Positions 7,496-16,229 of a DNA stretch of 36,747 bases are shown piece by piece. The stretch is taken from the IMG/VR virus record IMGVR_UViG_3300010430_000241, positions 1 to 36,747 of that record, one strand, 5' to 3'. The number at the start of each line of letters is the position of its first letter. Position 1 is the stretch's first letter. The stretch comes from a virus. The notes under the pieces were generated by a model. The model saw only the letters and a program-made list of their open reading frames with translations, was not told the origin of the DNA and made no database searches. A program made the translations under genes and the position numbers.

Positions 7496-7965
7496 TTCTT
7501 AGTACTGCGGAACGTACTCAACTGGATAGAGATATCAGAGAATCAATCGTTAGTTATGGATATGAAGTCATATTAGTTGATAAAGTTAAACCAACTGATA
7601 CATCAGCTTCATGGAATCCTGTATTTAATGAGGTAATTGGCGATTATCAGTTTAACATACGACAGAATATTCCTGCAGGTCTTTATAATGACACTTATAG
7701 AGATCAAACACGTGATGTCGAGGTATCTGGATTTGAAAATATGGGTAGGACATTATGTAGTATACCATATAAATACATGTTAAATGATGTACTAACTGAT
7801 ATTCCAGTTGAATTAACAACTATTGTAATCTTTGAACATGATTTGACAACCCACTATCAGATTACTGATTATAGATTTAACAATGGTGAACATCGTACTA
7901 GATTATTAAGAACAGACGGTGATGACAAGATCATTGATGCTGTAAAGGTGGCGTTAGGGATATGA
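7492..7965 (+). CDS. Head closure/neck protein
   Basis: A 157-residue, mixed alpha/beta protein with a C-terminal beta-rich half (IPVELTTIVIFEHDLTTHYQITDYRFNNGEHRTRLLRTDG). It is second in the series of four small genes between capsid and sheath, matching the head-closure or stopper position. The motif-like stretch 'hYxIxDYRxxNGxHRT' suggests the beta-barrel seen in stopper proteins, but I cannot place it in a named family. The start overlaps the connector stop (ATGA); the stop overlaps the following gene (ATGA-type at 7962). Confidence 0.55.
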   Translation: MILSTAERTQLDRDIRESIVSYGYEVILVDKVKPTDTSASWNPVFNEVIGDYQFNIRQNIPAGLYNDTYRDQTRDVEVSGFENMGRTLCSIPYKYMLNDVLTDIPVELTTIVIFEHDLTTHYQITDYRFNNGEHRTRLLRTDGDDKIIDAVKVALGI

Positions 7966-8441
7966 GAATAAACTTTAATACAGGTAGGGTACAATCCCGG
8001 GTCCATGGTGTCGATCGTACTATCCGAAATTTAGCATACAATAATCAGAATGTACTACGCGCGGCACAAGAAGGTTGTGTCATGGCGGCGAGACATTTAA
8101 AATTCAAAATACAAGCAAAATTCGGTAAGTATCAACAAGGATGGGCACCACTATCAATAGCTTATAGATTTAGGAAATTAGCCAAATATGGTACCACTGG
8201 TAAACCTCTAATCGCAGAAGGTAAGATGCAGTCTTCATTTTATATTAGAGAGCCACAGAACAAGCGGATCACTGCATCAGTTGCGTCTGATGATCCAAAA
8301 CTTAGATTTCATGTTAGTCCAGGTACTGGGTCTCCAGTTCCTAAACGTGATCCTGTATTTCCAACAGTTGAGGAAGAAGAAGATGCAATGCATAAGATCA
8401 TACGGCGTAGAGTTGGACGCGCTGTGAATGGGAGGGGATAG
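7962..8441 (+). CDS. Tail completion protein (HK97 gp10 / Mu gpG-like)
   Basis: A 159-residue basic protein. The N-terminal part has 'vhGVDRTIRNLAYNNQNVLRAAQEGCVMAARHLKFKIQAKFG', the helix typical of HK97 gp10-like and Mu virion-morphogenesis proteins. The middle has KYGTTGKPLIAEGKMQSSFYI, equivalent to the 'pL..TG.L..Si' signature, and then a PVPKRDPVFPTVEEEE segment equivalent to the 'pxRPFLxPA' segment of the family. Members finish the tail end that joins the head. The gene overlaps its upstream neighbour and is followed at three bases by the next gene. Confidence 0.7.
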   Translation: MRINFNTGRVQSRVHGVDRTIRNLAYNNQNVLRAAQEGCVMAARHLKFKIQAKFGKYQQGWAPLSIAYRFRKLAKYGTTGKPLIAEGKMQSSFYIREPQNKRITASVASDDPKLRFHVSPGTGSPVPKRDPVFPTVEEEEDAMHKIIRRRVGRAVNGRG

Positions 8442-8443
8442 AT

Positions 8444-9076
8444 ATGGGAATCGCAGATAAACCTATATTGCCAGCAATTGATTTTAATTTTGAGATGTCT
8501 ATACTCAAACAATTGGGTGACAGATTAAATGATAGTGCGATTGAGGCTCTATATCCTATTCTAGACAGAGATAATCTTGTAATAGCAATTGCATATCCGG
8601 AAGATTTTACAAAATTCCAAAAACCATCTATCATTCTGCAGAAAATGAATTGCATGATAGATAAAATAGCTCTCGGCAACTTCTTAGGTGTTAGAACAAA
8701 TGCTAATGAGGAAGTCGAAGATGTTCACGGTGTGGCCTATAAGATGAATTATCAATTTATAATTAATACACGTAATAATACAGATAAATGTTTATTACAT
8801 GCACTGGTTCTCGACCACTTCTTAACGAAGAATAGAATTGATAATACAGGTGATTTTACATTATATGATTTCACTGGAGATGTACATACACCAGTCGAAA
8901 TAGGTACTATCCAATTATTGTCTGGATTTGATGGAGTTTCACTTGCGAGCAATAATAACAATGATTACGCAGGAACGATTTCATTCGATTCTCATGTAAT
9001 ACAAACCGATGTTCCCACACAAAGTTTCGTTGATCTTGCGTTGGGGTATGACATCAATTATACTATAACGTTATAA
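8444..9076 (+). CDS. Tail terminator/neck-type protein
   Basis: A 210-residue protein directly upstream of the sheath gene, the standard place for tail terminator proteins that cap the tube and sheath. The N-terminal helix (FEMSILKQLGDRLNDSAIEALYPIL) is followed by an alpha/beta region (LVIAIAYPEDFTKFQKPSIILQKM), as in terminator folds. The C-terminal half is unusually long and beta-rich (FDGVSLASNNNNDYAGTISFDSHVIQTDVP). AGGGGATAG upstream provides a ribosome binding site. Family not recognised; the role is by position and shape. Confidence 0.55.
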   Translation: MGIADKPILPAIDFNFEMSILKQLGDRLNDSAIEALYPILDRDNLVIAIAYPEDFTKFQKPSIILQKMNCMIDKIALGNFLGVRTNANEEVEDVHGVAYKMNYQFIINTRNNTDKCLLHALVLDHFLTKNRIDNTGDFTLYDFTGDVHTPVEIGTIQLLSGFDGVSLASNNNNDYAGTISFDSHVIQTDVPTQSFVDLALGYDINYTITL

Positions 9077-9088
9077 AGGAGGTAAACA

Positions 9089-10150
9089 ATGCCAAATAAA
9101 ATTATTGGTTCGAGTGAGATAGTCTCCGGCGTCATTCAGCCAAGTCCTGGTATTAAAAGAGTTTATATTATTGGTGCCAAAGGTACGGCTGGTTCTATGA
9201 CAGATCTACAGTCAGAGCTTACAATCAGCAAGGATGATGCCGAAGCAAAAATCGGTACTGGTACAACGATACCTGATCTCGTGGAAGCTGTTATAAATAA
9301 TGGTGGTCGTGAGATATATCTAACCACTATCGACACAGTTGAGGTAGAATTAGATGATAAGTACAATGCGGCACTAGACTTAATCTCAAATGATGATGCT
9401 AGACAATCAATTATTATACTTGATATTGCGGCTGAGGCTACAGTTACGGTAGCTATTAAAGCATGGCTGTCATTAATGGAGACAGCAAATAGACATCGTT
9501 ATTATATTCCAGGAATTGTGGCAGGAGACGATACAATCCCAGAGCACAAGACTGCGGCATTAGCATTTGCTGATAAACGTATTATTTATCCAGGTACTAC
9601 CACTCTTGAGGCTGGTGGCGGTGATACATCAGGTACAATTCAAGCCGCTCGATTTGCGGGTATATTCGCATCAGAAACTGCAGATCCAGCATTGCCACTT
9701 AATAGTGTAGTAGTTCAAGGTCCAATTGGTCTCAAGGATGTAATTACTACAGTTGTAGCAGATGATTTGGTTGATAATCAGGTCACAGCGATGATAGCCA
9801 ATGGTGGTAACATTGAAATATACCGTACGGTTACAACATCTACAGATGCTAATTACGAGGCATTCACTACTGTATTGACTGAGGATTATACACTCGATAG
9901 AGTATTAACTAGACTTAAGACTGATTTCAAACGAAATAAGAAATCTGATAGAATACTTAATGCTATTAGAGATTCTGTTATTGATGAACTATTGACTGTT
10001 GAAAGCTTAGAGATAATTGAAGACTTTGATCAAGATTCAGTTGTAGTTAGGGCAGATCCTCAGGATAGCTTCGGCGCACTTGTTGATTATGCAATCAATA
10101 TTGTTACACCACTCTATACGCTTACTGTTAAGCAGAATCTTACAATTTAA
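9089..10150 (+). CDS. Contractile tail sheath protein
   Basis: A 353-residue sheath subunit; the sheath contracts to drive the tube through the cell envelope. The N-terminus has 'SGVIQPSPGIKRVYIIGAKGTAGS' and NNGGREIYLTTID, which match the sheath signature of a GVYVxE-type start and 'G....y.v.v'. The C-terminal region (YTLDRVLTRLKTDFKRNKKSDRILNAIRDSVIDELLTVE, then VVRADPQDSFGALVDYAINIVTPLYTLTVKQNLTI) carries the helix and the final beta strand that link neighbouring subunits. It is short for a sheath, near the minimal core (T4 gp18 is 659), so it probably lacks surface domains. AAGGAGG lies eight bases before the ATG. The following tube gene supports the call. Confidence 0.88.
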   Translation: MPNKIIGSSEIVSGVIQPSPGIKRVYIIGAKGTAGSMTDLQSELTISKDDAEAKIGTGTTIPDLVEAVINNGGREIYLTTIDTVEVELDDKYNAALDLISNDDARQSIIILDIAAEATVTVAIKAWLSLMETANRHRYYIPGIVAGDDTIPEHKTAALAFADKRIIYPGTTTLEAGGGDTSGTIQAARFAGIFASETADPALPLNSVVVQGPIGLKDVITTVVADDLVDNQVTAMIANGGNIEIYRTVTTSTDANYEAFTTVLTEDYTLDRVLTRLKTDFKRNKKSDRILNAIRDSVIDELLTVESLEIIEDFDQDSVVVRADPQDSFGALVDYAINIVTPLYTLTVKQNLTI

Positions 10151-10161
10151 GGAGGTCCAGC

Positions 10162-10590
10162 ATGAAGAAACTTAATATGAATCTCCAGCTATTTGCTGGA
10201 CAAGGTGTTAAATTAACAACATCGGATGACATATTTATCGAGGTAAATAACGTCCGAGTTGCTGGTGTACAAAACTACAATGTTGATTTTACATCTAATA
10301 ATAAACGCCATGATGCATTTGGTCAACGCGATGGTATTGGTTGGTCAGAATCTGAGCAAGAATATACTATTACATTGACTAGACTTTATCTAGAAGATAC
10401 AGCCATCAATGATGGTCTTGACTTCTATGATATCGTTAATGAACAATTTAATATTGTTATCGACAAAAATGGCAAACGTACAACTTACTCAACATGTTCA
10501 ATACAAGGCATTAGAGAAGTTGGCGATCTTAAACAATCAGTTATGGAAACATTGACTGTACAAGCACTTACTCGAACAAAAACTAGCTAA
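10162..10590 (+). CDS. Tail tube protein with MNLQLFAG leader
   Basis: A 142-residue tube subunit directly after the sheath. The fold pattern is right: beta-rich, with IFIEVNNVRVAGVQNYNVDFTSNNKR at the start and QSVMETLTVQALTRTK at the end. The N-terminal MNLQLFAGQG is a short leader often seen on capsid or tail proteins of Firmicute phages. Tube hexamers stack to form the conduit for DNA. AAGGAGG lies seven bases before the ATG. Confidence 0.82.
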   Translation: MKKLNMNLQLFAGQGVKLTTSDDIFIEVNNVRVAGVQNYNVDFTSNNKRHDAFGQRDGIGWSESEQEYTITLTRLYLEDTAINDGLDFYDIVNEQFNIVIDKNGKRTTYSTCSIQGIREVGDLKQSVMETLTVQALTRTKTS

Positions 10591-10612
10591 TTAAAATGAA
10601 GGAGGTACTGTT

Positions 10613-11101
10613 GTGATTAAACTATCAAGTTTGAGACGTGACGTGCCTCCTCACTCTATGCACGAATTCAAGGATGGGAACGGGAAACCAATTTTTGAAT
10701 TTGCTATCGTTCTATTAAATATGGAACAGATTCGTAGATGTGGGGAGCAGGTCGTATTATTTAACAAGAATAATGAGGTTGATGATCCAAATTATAGTGA
10801 GGTAATATTTAATATTAACCTAGTATATCATTGCATGAGACAGCCAGATAATTTAGACATGCATATAGCAAATGGGATTGATGAGATCCAAGAATTCCTT
10901 AGTGAAGGTCGTATGAATTATATAGTAGAGCAATACTATCTACTTGAGGCCGTTCATTCTCCAAAATCACTAGAACTATTGACAAATGAGGAGATGGAAG
11001 AGCTAAAAAAGCTTATCGGGCAGATCCAATTGAGCAATTTAAGTACCATATCGCAAGCACATTTAAAGTCCTTCCTTCATCTACAGAATTTAAAAGGATG
11101 A
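10613..11101 (+). CDS. Tail assembly chaperone, short form (gpG-like)
   Basis: A 162-residue protein between tube and tape measure, where tailed phages carry the chaperone pair. It starts with GTG, nine bases after GGAGG. It is mostly alpha-helical and acidic, with VDDPNYSEVIFNINLVYHCMR and EEMEELKKLIGQIQ. These chaperones coat the tape measure and recruit tube subunits. The frame ends AAT-TTA-AAA-GGA-TGA, which holds a T_TTA_AAA slippery heptamer (11089-11095) just before the stop; the -1 frame then leads directly into the next gene. The expected products are this short form and a fused long form. Confidence 0.78.
   Translation: MIKLSSLRRDVPPHSMHEFKDGNGKPIFEFAIVLLNMEQIRRCGEQVVLFNKNNEVDDPNYSEVIFNINLVYHCMRQPDNLDMHIANGIDEIQEFLSEGRMNYIVEQYYLLEAVHSPKSLELLTNEEMEELKKLIGQIQLSNLSTISQAHLKSFLHLQNLKG
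11089..11095 (+). promoter_or_regulatory. -1 programmed ribosomal frameshift site, T_TTA_AAA
   Basis: The heptamer T-TTA-AAA is in the correct phase (X_XXY_YYZ) with respect to the upstream gene. A -1 slip at codon 161 makes the ribosome read AGG and then ATG ACA GAC, the frame of the next gene, giving a 241-residue fusion (161 + Arg + 79). The stop of the upstream frame follows four bases later. I see no strong hairpin immediately downstream; a 5-bp pairing TGACA/TGTCA (11099-11103 with 11131-11135) is weak. The bases ahead of the downstream ATG offer only AAAGG directly adjacent, a poor ribosome binding site, so frameshifting is favoured over independent initiation. Confidence 0.7.
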
Positions 11102-11337
11102 CAGACGAAGATTGGCTATGGCTATTCATTTGTCAACAAGTCAAGCACGATATGGAAGAAGAGCGAACATGTGGAGTCTGCCTGAGCAAATCAGAAGATG
11201 ACGATAGATGTATCAAATGTGGAGGATTGATTGGTAATACAGGCAAGAATCCAAATTTTGATCAAAACAGATTTGACAAATTAAAGGAAGGTGGTGACAT
11301 AGATGCCACAGAGAGAGCGGATAGAGATAGCAATTGA
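11098..11337 (+). CDS. Tail assembly chaperone, frameshift extension (gpGT-like) with zinc ribbon
   Basis: This 79-residue frame is most likely expressed as the C-terminal extension of the preceding chaperone by a -1 frameshift. It starts TDEDWLWLFICQQ, a 'dW' helix typical of the T part of G-T fusions, then has CGVC (Cys41-type pair) and CIKC eleven residues later, a four-Cys zinc ribbon, and ends in an acidic, charged tail. The start ATG overlaps the previous stop (ATGA) but has no useful ribosome binding site. The last 35 bases overlap the tape-measure gene, so translation of the three is interlinked. In other phages the T part binds the tape measure and tube. Confidence 0.68.
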   Translation: MTDEDWLWLFICQQVKHDMEEERTCGVCLSKSEDDDRCIKCGGLIGNTGKNPNFDQNRFDKLKEGGDIDATERADRDSN

Positions 11338-13447
11338 GGCATATGACCAAGCAAGTGCGGTATATAATCAAGTAATTCATAATACTCAAACTATGGCTGG
11401 TAGAATGAATCAGTCATTTATGAGCATGTCGAACTCGTTGGGTAGATATAATCAGAGTATGAGATGGTTTAACCGTACTGCAATTGTGGCAGTATCAAAA
11501 TTCGCCTATGAAACTGGTAGGTATATCAATTCAGCAATCAAAGACTATGCGGATTTAGAGAGACAACATGCAAAGACAATGGGTGCACTTGCATCTAAGT
11601 TCGACAAAACTAATGAAGCACAGAAAAGATTCATACAAGGCTCAAAGGAACTTCGTGAGAGTGCTATACAACAAGCATTTACTGGACCAACTGGACAAGG
11701 ATCACTGTATACACCTGCCCAAATTTCACAAGCTCATACAGCACTTGCAAAAGCAGGTGTAGAAGACCCAGCGGCAATTGCTAGAATAACACCTAATATT
11801 CTTAAATTTGCTGGCGGTAATGATATATCTCCAGAAAAAGGTGCAGAATATGCAATTAATCTAAGTAAGATGTGGAATATACCATTAGAGGATATTGGTA
11901 CATCATTAGATATGGTTACCAAGTCGGCTGATATGTCAACCATTAATATTGATCAACTTTTCCAATCAATGAAATATGCAGGTCCTATAGCTAATTCACT
12001 TAATCGTGATCTAGAAGAAACTCTAGCATTGATTGTAGAACTTGGTAATAAAGGTATTAAGGGCTCAATGGCTGGTACTGGCATACAGGCTATGATTACA
12101 AAGATTATGTCTCCTATTGGCAAAGGTGAGTCTGGCATGGCATCAGCACCATCTGATTATTCTAGAGAAATATTCCAAGCATTCAGTCAGGAGATCTTGA
12201 CACCAGAGGGTAATTTGAAGCCTCTAGAAGAAGTTATGAATATGTTCAATGAAGTAGCTATGACTCTTAATGACCAAGAAACTGCATGGTTTGCACACAA
12301 GCTAATTGGTTTACGCCAAATGAAGGCAATATTGTCATTGTCTACAGGAGGTAGTGAATTAGGTGTTACGGCAGAACAAATTGTAGATTCTCAGGGTGCG
12401 GTTGATCTAAAATGGGATCAAATGATTAATTCGGCATTTGGTAGAGGTAGAGCATACGATGTAGTCAAGGAAGCAGTGCGAACTGATATTGGCGCTAGAC
12501 TTGAGCCAGCTACAAATGCTATGTTTGATGAATTAATTGCGTTCTTACAAAATCCACAAACATATACAATTGATTATACTAAGCTTAGAACAAAATTTAA
12601 GGAAGCTGGTGGAAATATAGCAGAAAGGTATGGAGATGATGCAGGTGCAATGGCAGAAGAAATATTTGACCTACGAGCTAAAGCAACAGTTGGCGGAATT
12701 GCCAATCTCCCTCTTATTGGTGGAATTGGCGGTGGTGTTGTTGATCTATTGGAGGGTGACTTCATTGGTGCTGTTCAATCAGTAAGAGATGGTTTTGATA
12801 AGACAACAGAAAATATTAATCAATTAGATCCAGAATTACAAGAGATGGCAACAGGTATTAGAAACGTTGTAACAGCTCTAACAGTATTGGCAACACTCAA
12901 TATAGGAACCAAAATCCTTGAAATGGTAACACGTGCATTAGGAACTATTACTGGTGTTGCAAATATGAATGTTGCGGCAGGTAATGTTATAGTTGGTGGT
13001 GCTGGTGGTGGTCTTGGTCCTTATGGCAATACAGGTACAGGTGCTCTTGCGGCATCAGGCGCATTGGGTGGATCGTCATCTTGGGCTACAATGGGCCTAA
13101 GTGGTGCACTTGCTATTGGCGGTACTGGAGCATTGATGTATGGCCTTAATAGAATGCAAGAAAATAATCCAATGGCTACGCGTCATTTTAATCGTATGGC
13201 TTATGATGTTAGAAATAATGCTGGTCTTGCAGATTTCAATGCAGGTATGGCTAATAGTATGGCTAAGGTATTAAATGATAAAGTGACACTCCAACCACCA
13301 AATGTGAAAGTTGAAGTAAATGTTGACCAAAATGGTAAATATTCAACTACTACATTTATTGGTGACCAAAGTATGATTAATAGTGCAGAACAACGGTATG
13401 ATATGATAAGTTCACGATATGGCGATGGTGCCAGACAATTAGAATAG
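11303..13447 (+). CDS. Tape measure protein
   Basis: A 714-residue protein that sets tail length and passes to the cell with DNA. The N-terminal part is a long series of helices (QASAVYNQVIHNTQTMAGRMNQ, then RWFNRTAIVAVSKFAYETGRYINSAIKDYADLERQHAKT), typical of TP901-like tape measures. The central part has SKMWNIPLEDIGTSLDMVTKSADMSTINIDQLFQSMKYAGP with the conserved 'a..g.s.ee..a....l...G.kGS.aGT.l' pattern (GNKGIKGSMAGTGIQAMITKI). Two hydrophobic regions follow: ATVGGIANLPLIGGIGGGVVDLL and the Gly/Ala-rich stretch near 550-610. At about 0.15 nm per residue the tail would be near 100 nm, an inference. No peptidoglycan hydrolase domain is seen. The start overlaps the chaperone by 35 bases and has AAGGAAGGTGG upstream. 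Confidence 0.88.
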   Translation: MPQRERIEIAIEAYDQASAVYNQVIHNTQTMAGRMNQSFMSMSNSLGRYNQSMRWFNRTAIVAVSKFAYETGRYINSAIKDYADLERQHAKTMGALASKFDKTNEAQKRFIQGSKELRESAIQQAFTGPTGQGSLYTPAQISQAHTALAKAGVEDPAAIARITPNILKFAGGNDISPEKGAEYAINLSKMWNIPLEDIGTSLDMVTKSADMSTINIDQLFQSMKYAGPIANSLNRDLEETLALIVELGNKGIKGSMAGTGIQAMITKIMSPIGKGESGMASAPSDYSREIFQAFSQEILTPEGNLKPLEEVMNMFNEVAMTLNDQETAWFAHKLIGLRQMKAILSLSTGGSELGVTAEQIVDSQGAVDLKWDQMINSAFGRGRAYDVVKEAVRTDIGARLEPATNAMFDELIAFLQNPQTYTIDYTKLRTKFKEAGGNIAERYGDDAGAMAEEIFDLRAKATVGGIANLPLIGGIGGGVVDLLEGDFIGAVQSVRDGFDKTTENINQLDPELQEMATGIRNVVTALTVLATLNIGTKILEMVTRALGTITGVANMNVAAGNVIVGGAGGGLGPYGNTGTGALAASGALGGSSSWATMGLSGALAIGGTGALMYGLNRMQENNPMATRHFNRMAYDVRNNAGLADFNAGMANSMAKVLNDKVTLQPPNVKVEVNVDQNGKYSTTTFIGDQSMINSAEQRYDMISSRYGDGARQLE

Positions 13448-13457
13448 GAGGTATAAT

Positions 13458-14273
13458 ATGACTTTACAGCTCGTTCGGATTGGCGATTATACCTTTCCAC
13501 ATAATCCAAGAACATCAATGGGTAAATTAGAACGTAAATATGTTCGACATGCATATCCAGGTACTACCTATGAAGAATATGAAGATCTAGGACTTGGTAA
13601 GAGACAAATCACATTAACTGGTGAATTTTTCGGTGAAACTTATTTGACTGATTATCATAAGCTAGAAACATTTTTTAGTCTTGGCGGTGTTAGTACCTTT
13701 TATCATCCAATACATTTTAATGTTCAGCATGTGTGTTGTTTAAGTCTGGATGCAAGTGTATCTAATACTGGACAAGAAGTAGTATATACTCTAGTACTTG
13801 GAGAACATAGACAAATACAGGCATTAACAGAGATCACTGCATCTGAGCCTGCTATTGATCCCGAAGATGCGGCAATTAGACAATTAGGTACACTCAGAAA
13901 TGGAGATACTGGTTCTGCTGTCGTAGAACTCCAAAATGCACTTATTAATAATGGATTTACATTACCATTATTTGGTGCTGATGGAATTTTCGGATCTGAA
14001 ACTGAAAATGCGGTACGTCAATATCAATCAGCCAATTCATTATCTATAGATGGTATCGCTGGTCCAATTACATTGACTGCTCTAGGTGTTGAATACTATG
14101 GTGGCGCTGGCAGAAATGGCGAAGAAAAACAAACATATATAGTCAGATCGGGCGATACTCTAGTACGGATTGCTTCTAAATTTGATTTAACATGGCAACA
14201 AATAGCTGAGATTAACAATATAGCTGATCCTAGAGCCTTACAGGTCGGGTCGACATTGGTGGTGGAAATCTAA
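13458..14273 (+). CDS. Baseplate/tail protein with peptidoglycan-binding and LysM domains
   Basis: A 271-residue protein with three parts. Residues 1-120 form a beta-rich tail domain (LQLVRIGDYTFPHNPRTSMGKLERKYVRHAYPGTTYEEYEDLGLGKRQITLTGEFFG) like the N-terminal region of gpU/XkdP-type proteins at the tail tip. Residues 143-210 are a PG_binding_1 domain (LRNGDTGSAVVELQNALINNGF ... DGIFGSETENAVRQYQ). Residues 225-271 are a LysM domain (YIVRSGDTLVRIASKFDLTWQQIAEINNI ... VGSTLVVEI). Together they tie the baseplate hub to cell-wall glycan. The Cys pair at 93-94 is odd for a virion protein but may be buried. The stop overlaps the next ATG (TAATG). Confidence 0.82.
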   Translation: MTLQLVRIGDYTFPHNPRTSMGKLERKYVRHAYPGTTYEEYEDLGLGKRQITLTGEFFGETYLTDYHKLETFFSLGGVSTFYHPIHFNVQHVCCLSLDASVSNTGQEVVYTLVLGEHRQIQALTEITASEPAIDPEDAAIRQLGTLRNGDTGSAVVELQNALINNGFTLPLFGADGIFGSETENAVRQYQSANSLSIDGIAGPITLTALGVEYYGGAGRNGEEKQTYIVRSGDTLVRIASKFDLTWQQIAEINNIADPRALQVGSTLVVEI

Positions 14274-15349
14274 TGGATGTAAGAATAACAACTTCGGACA
14301 ACAAAATATATCAGGTTAATAGAGCTGAGGAATGGTATATAGAGAATGATGTTATGACCGATGCATCAGAATTTAATGTAGTATTATCCAATCATGATGG
14401 TGCATATTCCGGACTAATCAGGCGATTTGATCGTATTGAGATTATTATTAATGAAGAGGTTATAATATCTGGACTAATTGATCAAGTTGCCTATGATAGT
14501 TCTCAGGGCGGATCTAAAATGAGACTTAGTGGTCGTGATGATATTGGAATATTGATTGATAATGACGCATTGCCAATTACCACATCAAGTTTTAATACAA
14601 ATAAGTATATTACTGACAAATGTGATGAATATGGTATACGAAGTAGTATACCTACTTCATTGCCTTCAACACCTAGACTAATAGTCGGAACTGGAGAATC
14701 TGAGATATCAGTTATTAACAATTTAGCATTGTTTCATGAGAAATCAGTTATATTTGATAATGATACATTAATTGTAGATGATCTTGATATGAATGCCGAT
14801 CCAACTTATTTGTTTTCATATGCTACAGGAATCGGTATCAAAGATGCTATACCACTAAAACGTACAGAAATTGTAGAAGATGGCTTACAGCTTGCTAGTG
14901 AAATTATCATACATGGGTCTATTAATGGTGGTAAAACAAAAGCACAGGGTACAGCAACAAATCCAGCACTTACTAGTATTAATATCAAGAAGCGTAAAAC
15001 CATTAGATCTTCCAATAACGATTCTGTATCTAAATATTCTGCTAGTGCATTAGATCAAGTTCAACGTAAGTTTAGAGAAGGTATAAAAATTACATCATAT
15101 ATATTTGACACAGAATATGCAATCAAGCCCAACCGTACTGCTAGACTTATAGACTTAACTCATAAGATTAATTCTGTATTCTATATTAGTTCTGTTAGAT
15201 ATCAGAAATCTATTAATGAAGGTTCAATAATTATAATAAATATGATCCCAGCAGATGTTTCATTTAATGTTATGTGGTCAAGCAATAATACGAGTGTTGT
15301 ACAGCCCGAGACTAAATCATTAGAAGAATTATTGGCGACGAGGAAGTGA
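14273..15349 (+). CDS. Baseplate hub protein (gpD/XkdQ-like)
   Basis: A 358-residue protein in the position of the hub protein that links the tube to the spike. The sequence starts MDVRITTSDNKIYQVNRAEEWYIENDVMTDASEFNVVLSNHDGAYSG, then FDRIEIIINEEVIISGLIDQV, the beta-strand pattern of the gpD/XkdQ hub fold (two tube-like barrels followed by a late-control-type middle region). The middle contains SGRDDIGILIDNDALP, an expected 'srD....l.d....p' motif. The C-terminal strands (INSVFYISSVRYQKSINEGSIIIINMIPADV) fit. It overlaps the LysM protein by one base and precedes the spike. Confidence 0.72.
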   Translation: MDVRITTSDNKIYQVNRAEEWYIENDVMTDASEFNVVLSNHDGAYSGLIRRFDRIEIIINEEVIISGLIDQVAYDSSQGGSKMRLSGRDDIGILIDNDALPITTSSFNTNKYITDKCDEYGIRSSIPTSLPSTPRLIVGTGESEISVINNLALFHEKSVIFDNDTLIVDDLDMNADPTYLFSYATGIGIKDAIPLKRTEIVEDGLQLASEIIIHGSINGGKTKAQGTATNPALTSINIKKRKTIRSSNNDSVSKYSASALDQVQRKFREGIKITSYIFDTEYAIKPNRTARLIDLTHKINSVFYISSVRYQKSINEGSIIIINMIPADVSFNVMWSSNNTSVVQPETKSLEELLATRK

Positions 15350-15353
15350 TGTT

Positions 15354-15851
15354 ATGAATAATACCATACTTAAGCGACAAGCAGAAAGAAATAGGGATAT
15401 CGTCCAAAACCAAAATACCCAATATAAACGCAATCAAATTGCAACTGCAGAGGGTGCCTCAAGCGATGGGAAAACTGTTTCCATCGCTAATAATTTTGTA
15501 GGAGACTATGATGCAACCAATTTTGAACCATATGGATTAGCATCTGGATTATTAAGCGGCTTATTAGTAGCATTGACAACCATTAATGAACAGCGTAGTG
15601 GAATAGTCGGTGTAGATCCGAATCATCCAGATCGTCCAGATGTAAATCCTGGTGAGGTTATTATTTATTGCAATGGAGATCAGCGTATTAGTCTCCTAGT
15701 AGATGGAACATTGATTGTTGAAGATGGTAATCATACAATTACTATGGGTTCTACAACATTTAGTTTGGTGTCATCATGGGGTACAACCATTAAATTTAAC
15801 TCTGATAATACTGCATCTATTATTGACAAAGATGGGACAAGGAGGCTCTAA
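15354..15851 (+). CDS. Baseplate spike protein (gpV/Mu gp45-like)
   Basis: A 165-residue spike candidate. The C-terminal half carries the sequence GEVIIYCNGDQRISLLVDGTLIVEDGNHTITMGSTTF, the repetitive 'GEv.lys..G..i.l..dG.i.i.........g' beta-helix pattern at the needle of contractile-tail spikes. The N-terminal part has a charged helix (LKRQAERNRDIVQNQNTQYKRNQI), not the usual OB fold, so the OB domain is reduced or absent. It follows the gpD-like hub and precedes the gp25-like wedge protein, the standard arrangement. AGGAAGTGA supplies the ribosome binding site. Confidence 0.65.
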   Translation: MNNTILKRQAERNRDIVQNQNTQYKRNQIATAEGASSDGKTVSIANNFVGDYDATNFEPYGLASGLLSGLLVALTTINEQRSGIVGVDPNHPDRPDVNPGEVIIYCNGDQRISLLVDGTLIVEDGNHTITMGSTTFSLVSSWGTTIKFNSDNTASIIDKDGTRRL

Positions 15852-15852
15852 T

Positions 15853-16215
15853 ATGGCAGATATGCGACTTGACAATGATGATGACCTTGCCGTAACAGCG
15901 GCAGGTGATATTAGATTAGTTAGCAGTGAACAAGAAATAATCCAAATGGTCAACTTGGCTGTACGAACACGTATTAATGATGTTGAGTTTGACTTAGAAT
16001 ATGGAAATGAATTATTCAGCAAGAAATTGAAATATGTTGATACTAGCATACCAACAGTTAGTCAAGATTCAAAAGATGCAATAAATAAACTTGATATTAT
16101 TGATTCAATTGAGAATGTAGATGCTATTAGGGATGGTGCAGGTGTATTCCGTATCATATATGCTGTAACTACAACTTCGGGATTGATTGTCAATAGTACT
16201 ATACCATTACCATAG
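15853..16215 (+). CDS. Baseplate wedge protein (gp25/gpW-like)
   Basis: A 120-residue protein with MADMRLDNDDDLAVTAAGDIRLVSSEQEIIQMVNLAVRTRINDVEFDLEYGNELFSKK, the clear signature of gp25-like baseplate wedge proteins ('D...d..G.l..v.G..a..q.....L.t..ge...d...G'). It joins sheath and wedge. I chose ATG 15853, seven bases after GGAGG; upstream in-frame codons belong to an overlapping frame of the spike gene and give no credible start. It begins two bases after the spike stop. Confidence 0.82.
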   Translation: MADMRLDNDDDLAVTAAGDIRLVSSEQEIIQMVNLAVRTRINDVEFDLEYGNELFSKKLKYVDTSIPTVSQDSKDAINKLDIIDSIENVDAIRDGAGVFRIIYAVTTTSGLIVNSTIPLP

Positions 16216-16229
16216 AAAGGAGGAATTAG

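Noticed and set aside
13201-13554. 117-codon - strand frame across tape measure and LysM genes
   Set aside because: Opposite two real genes, no ribosome binding site, composition of an antisense shadow.
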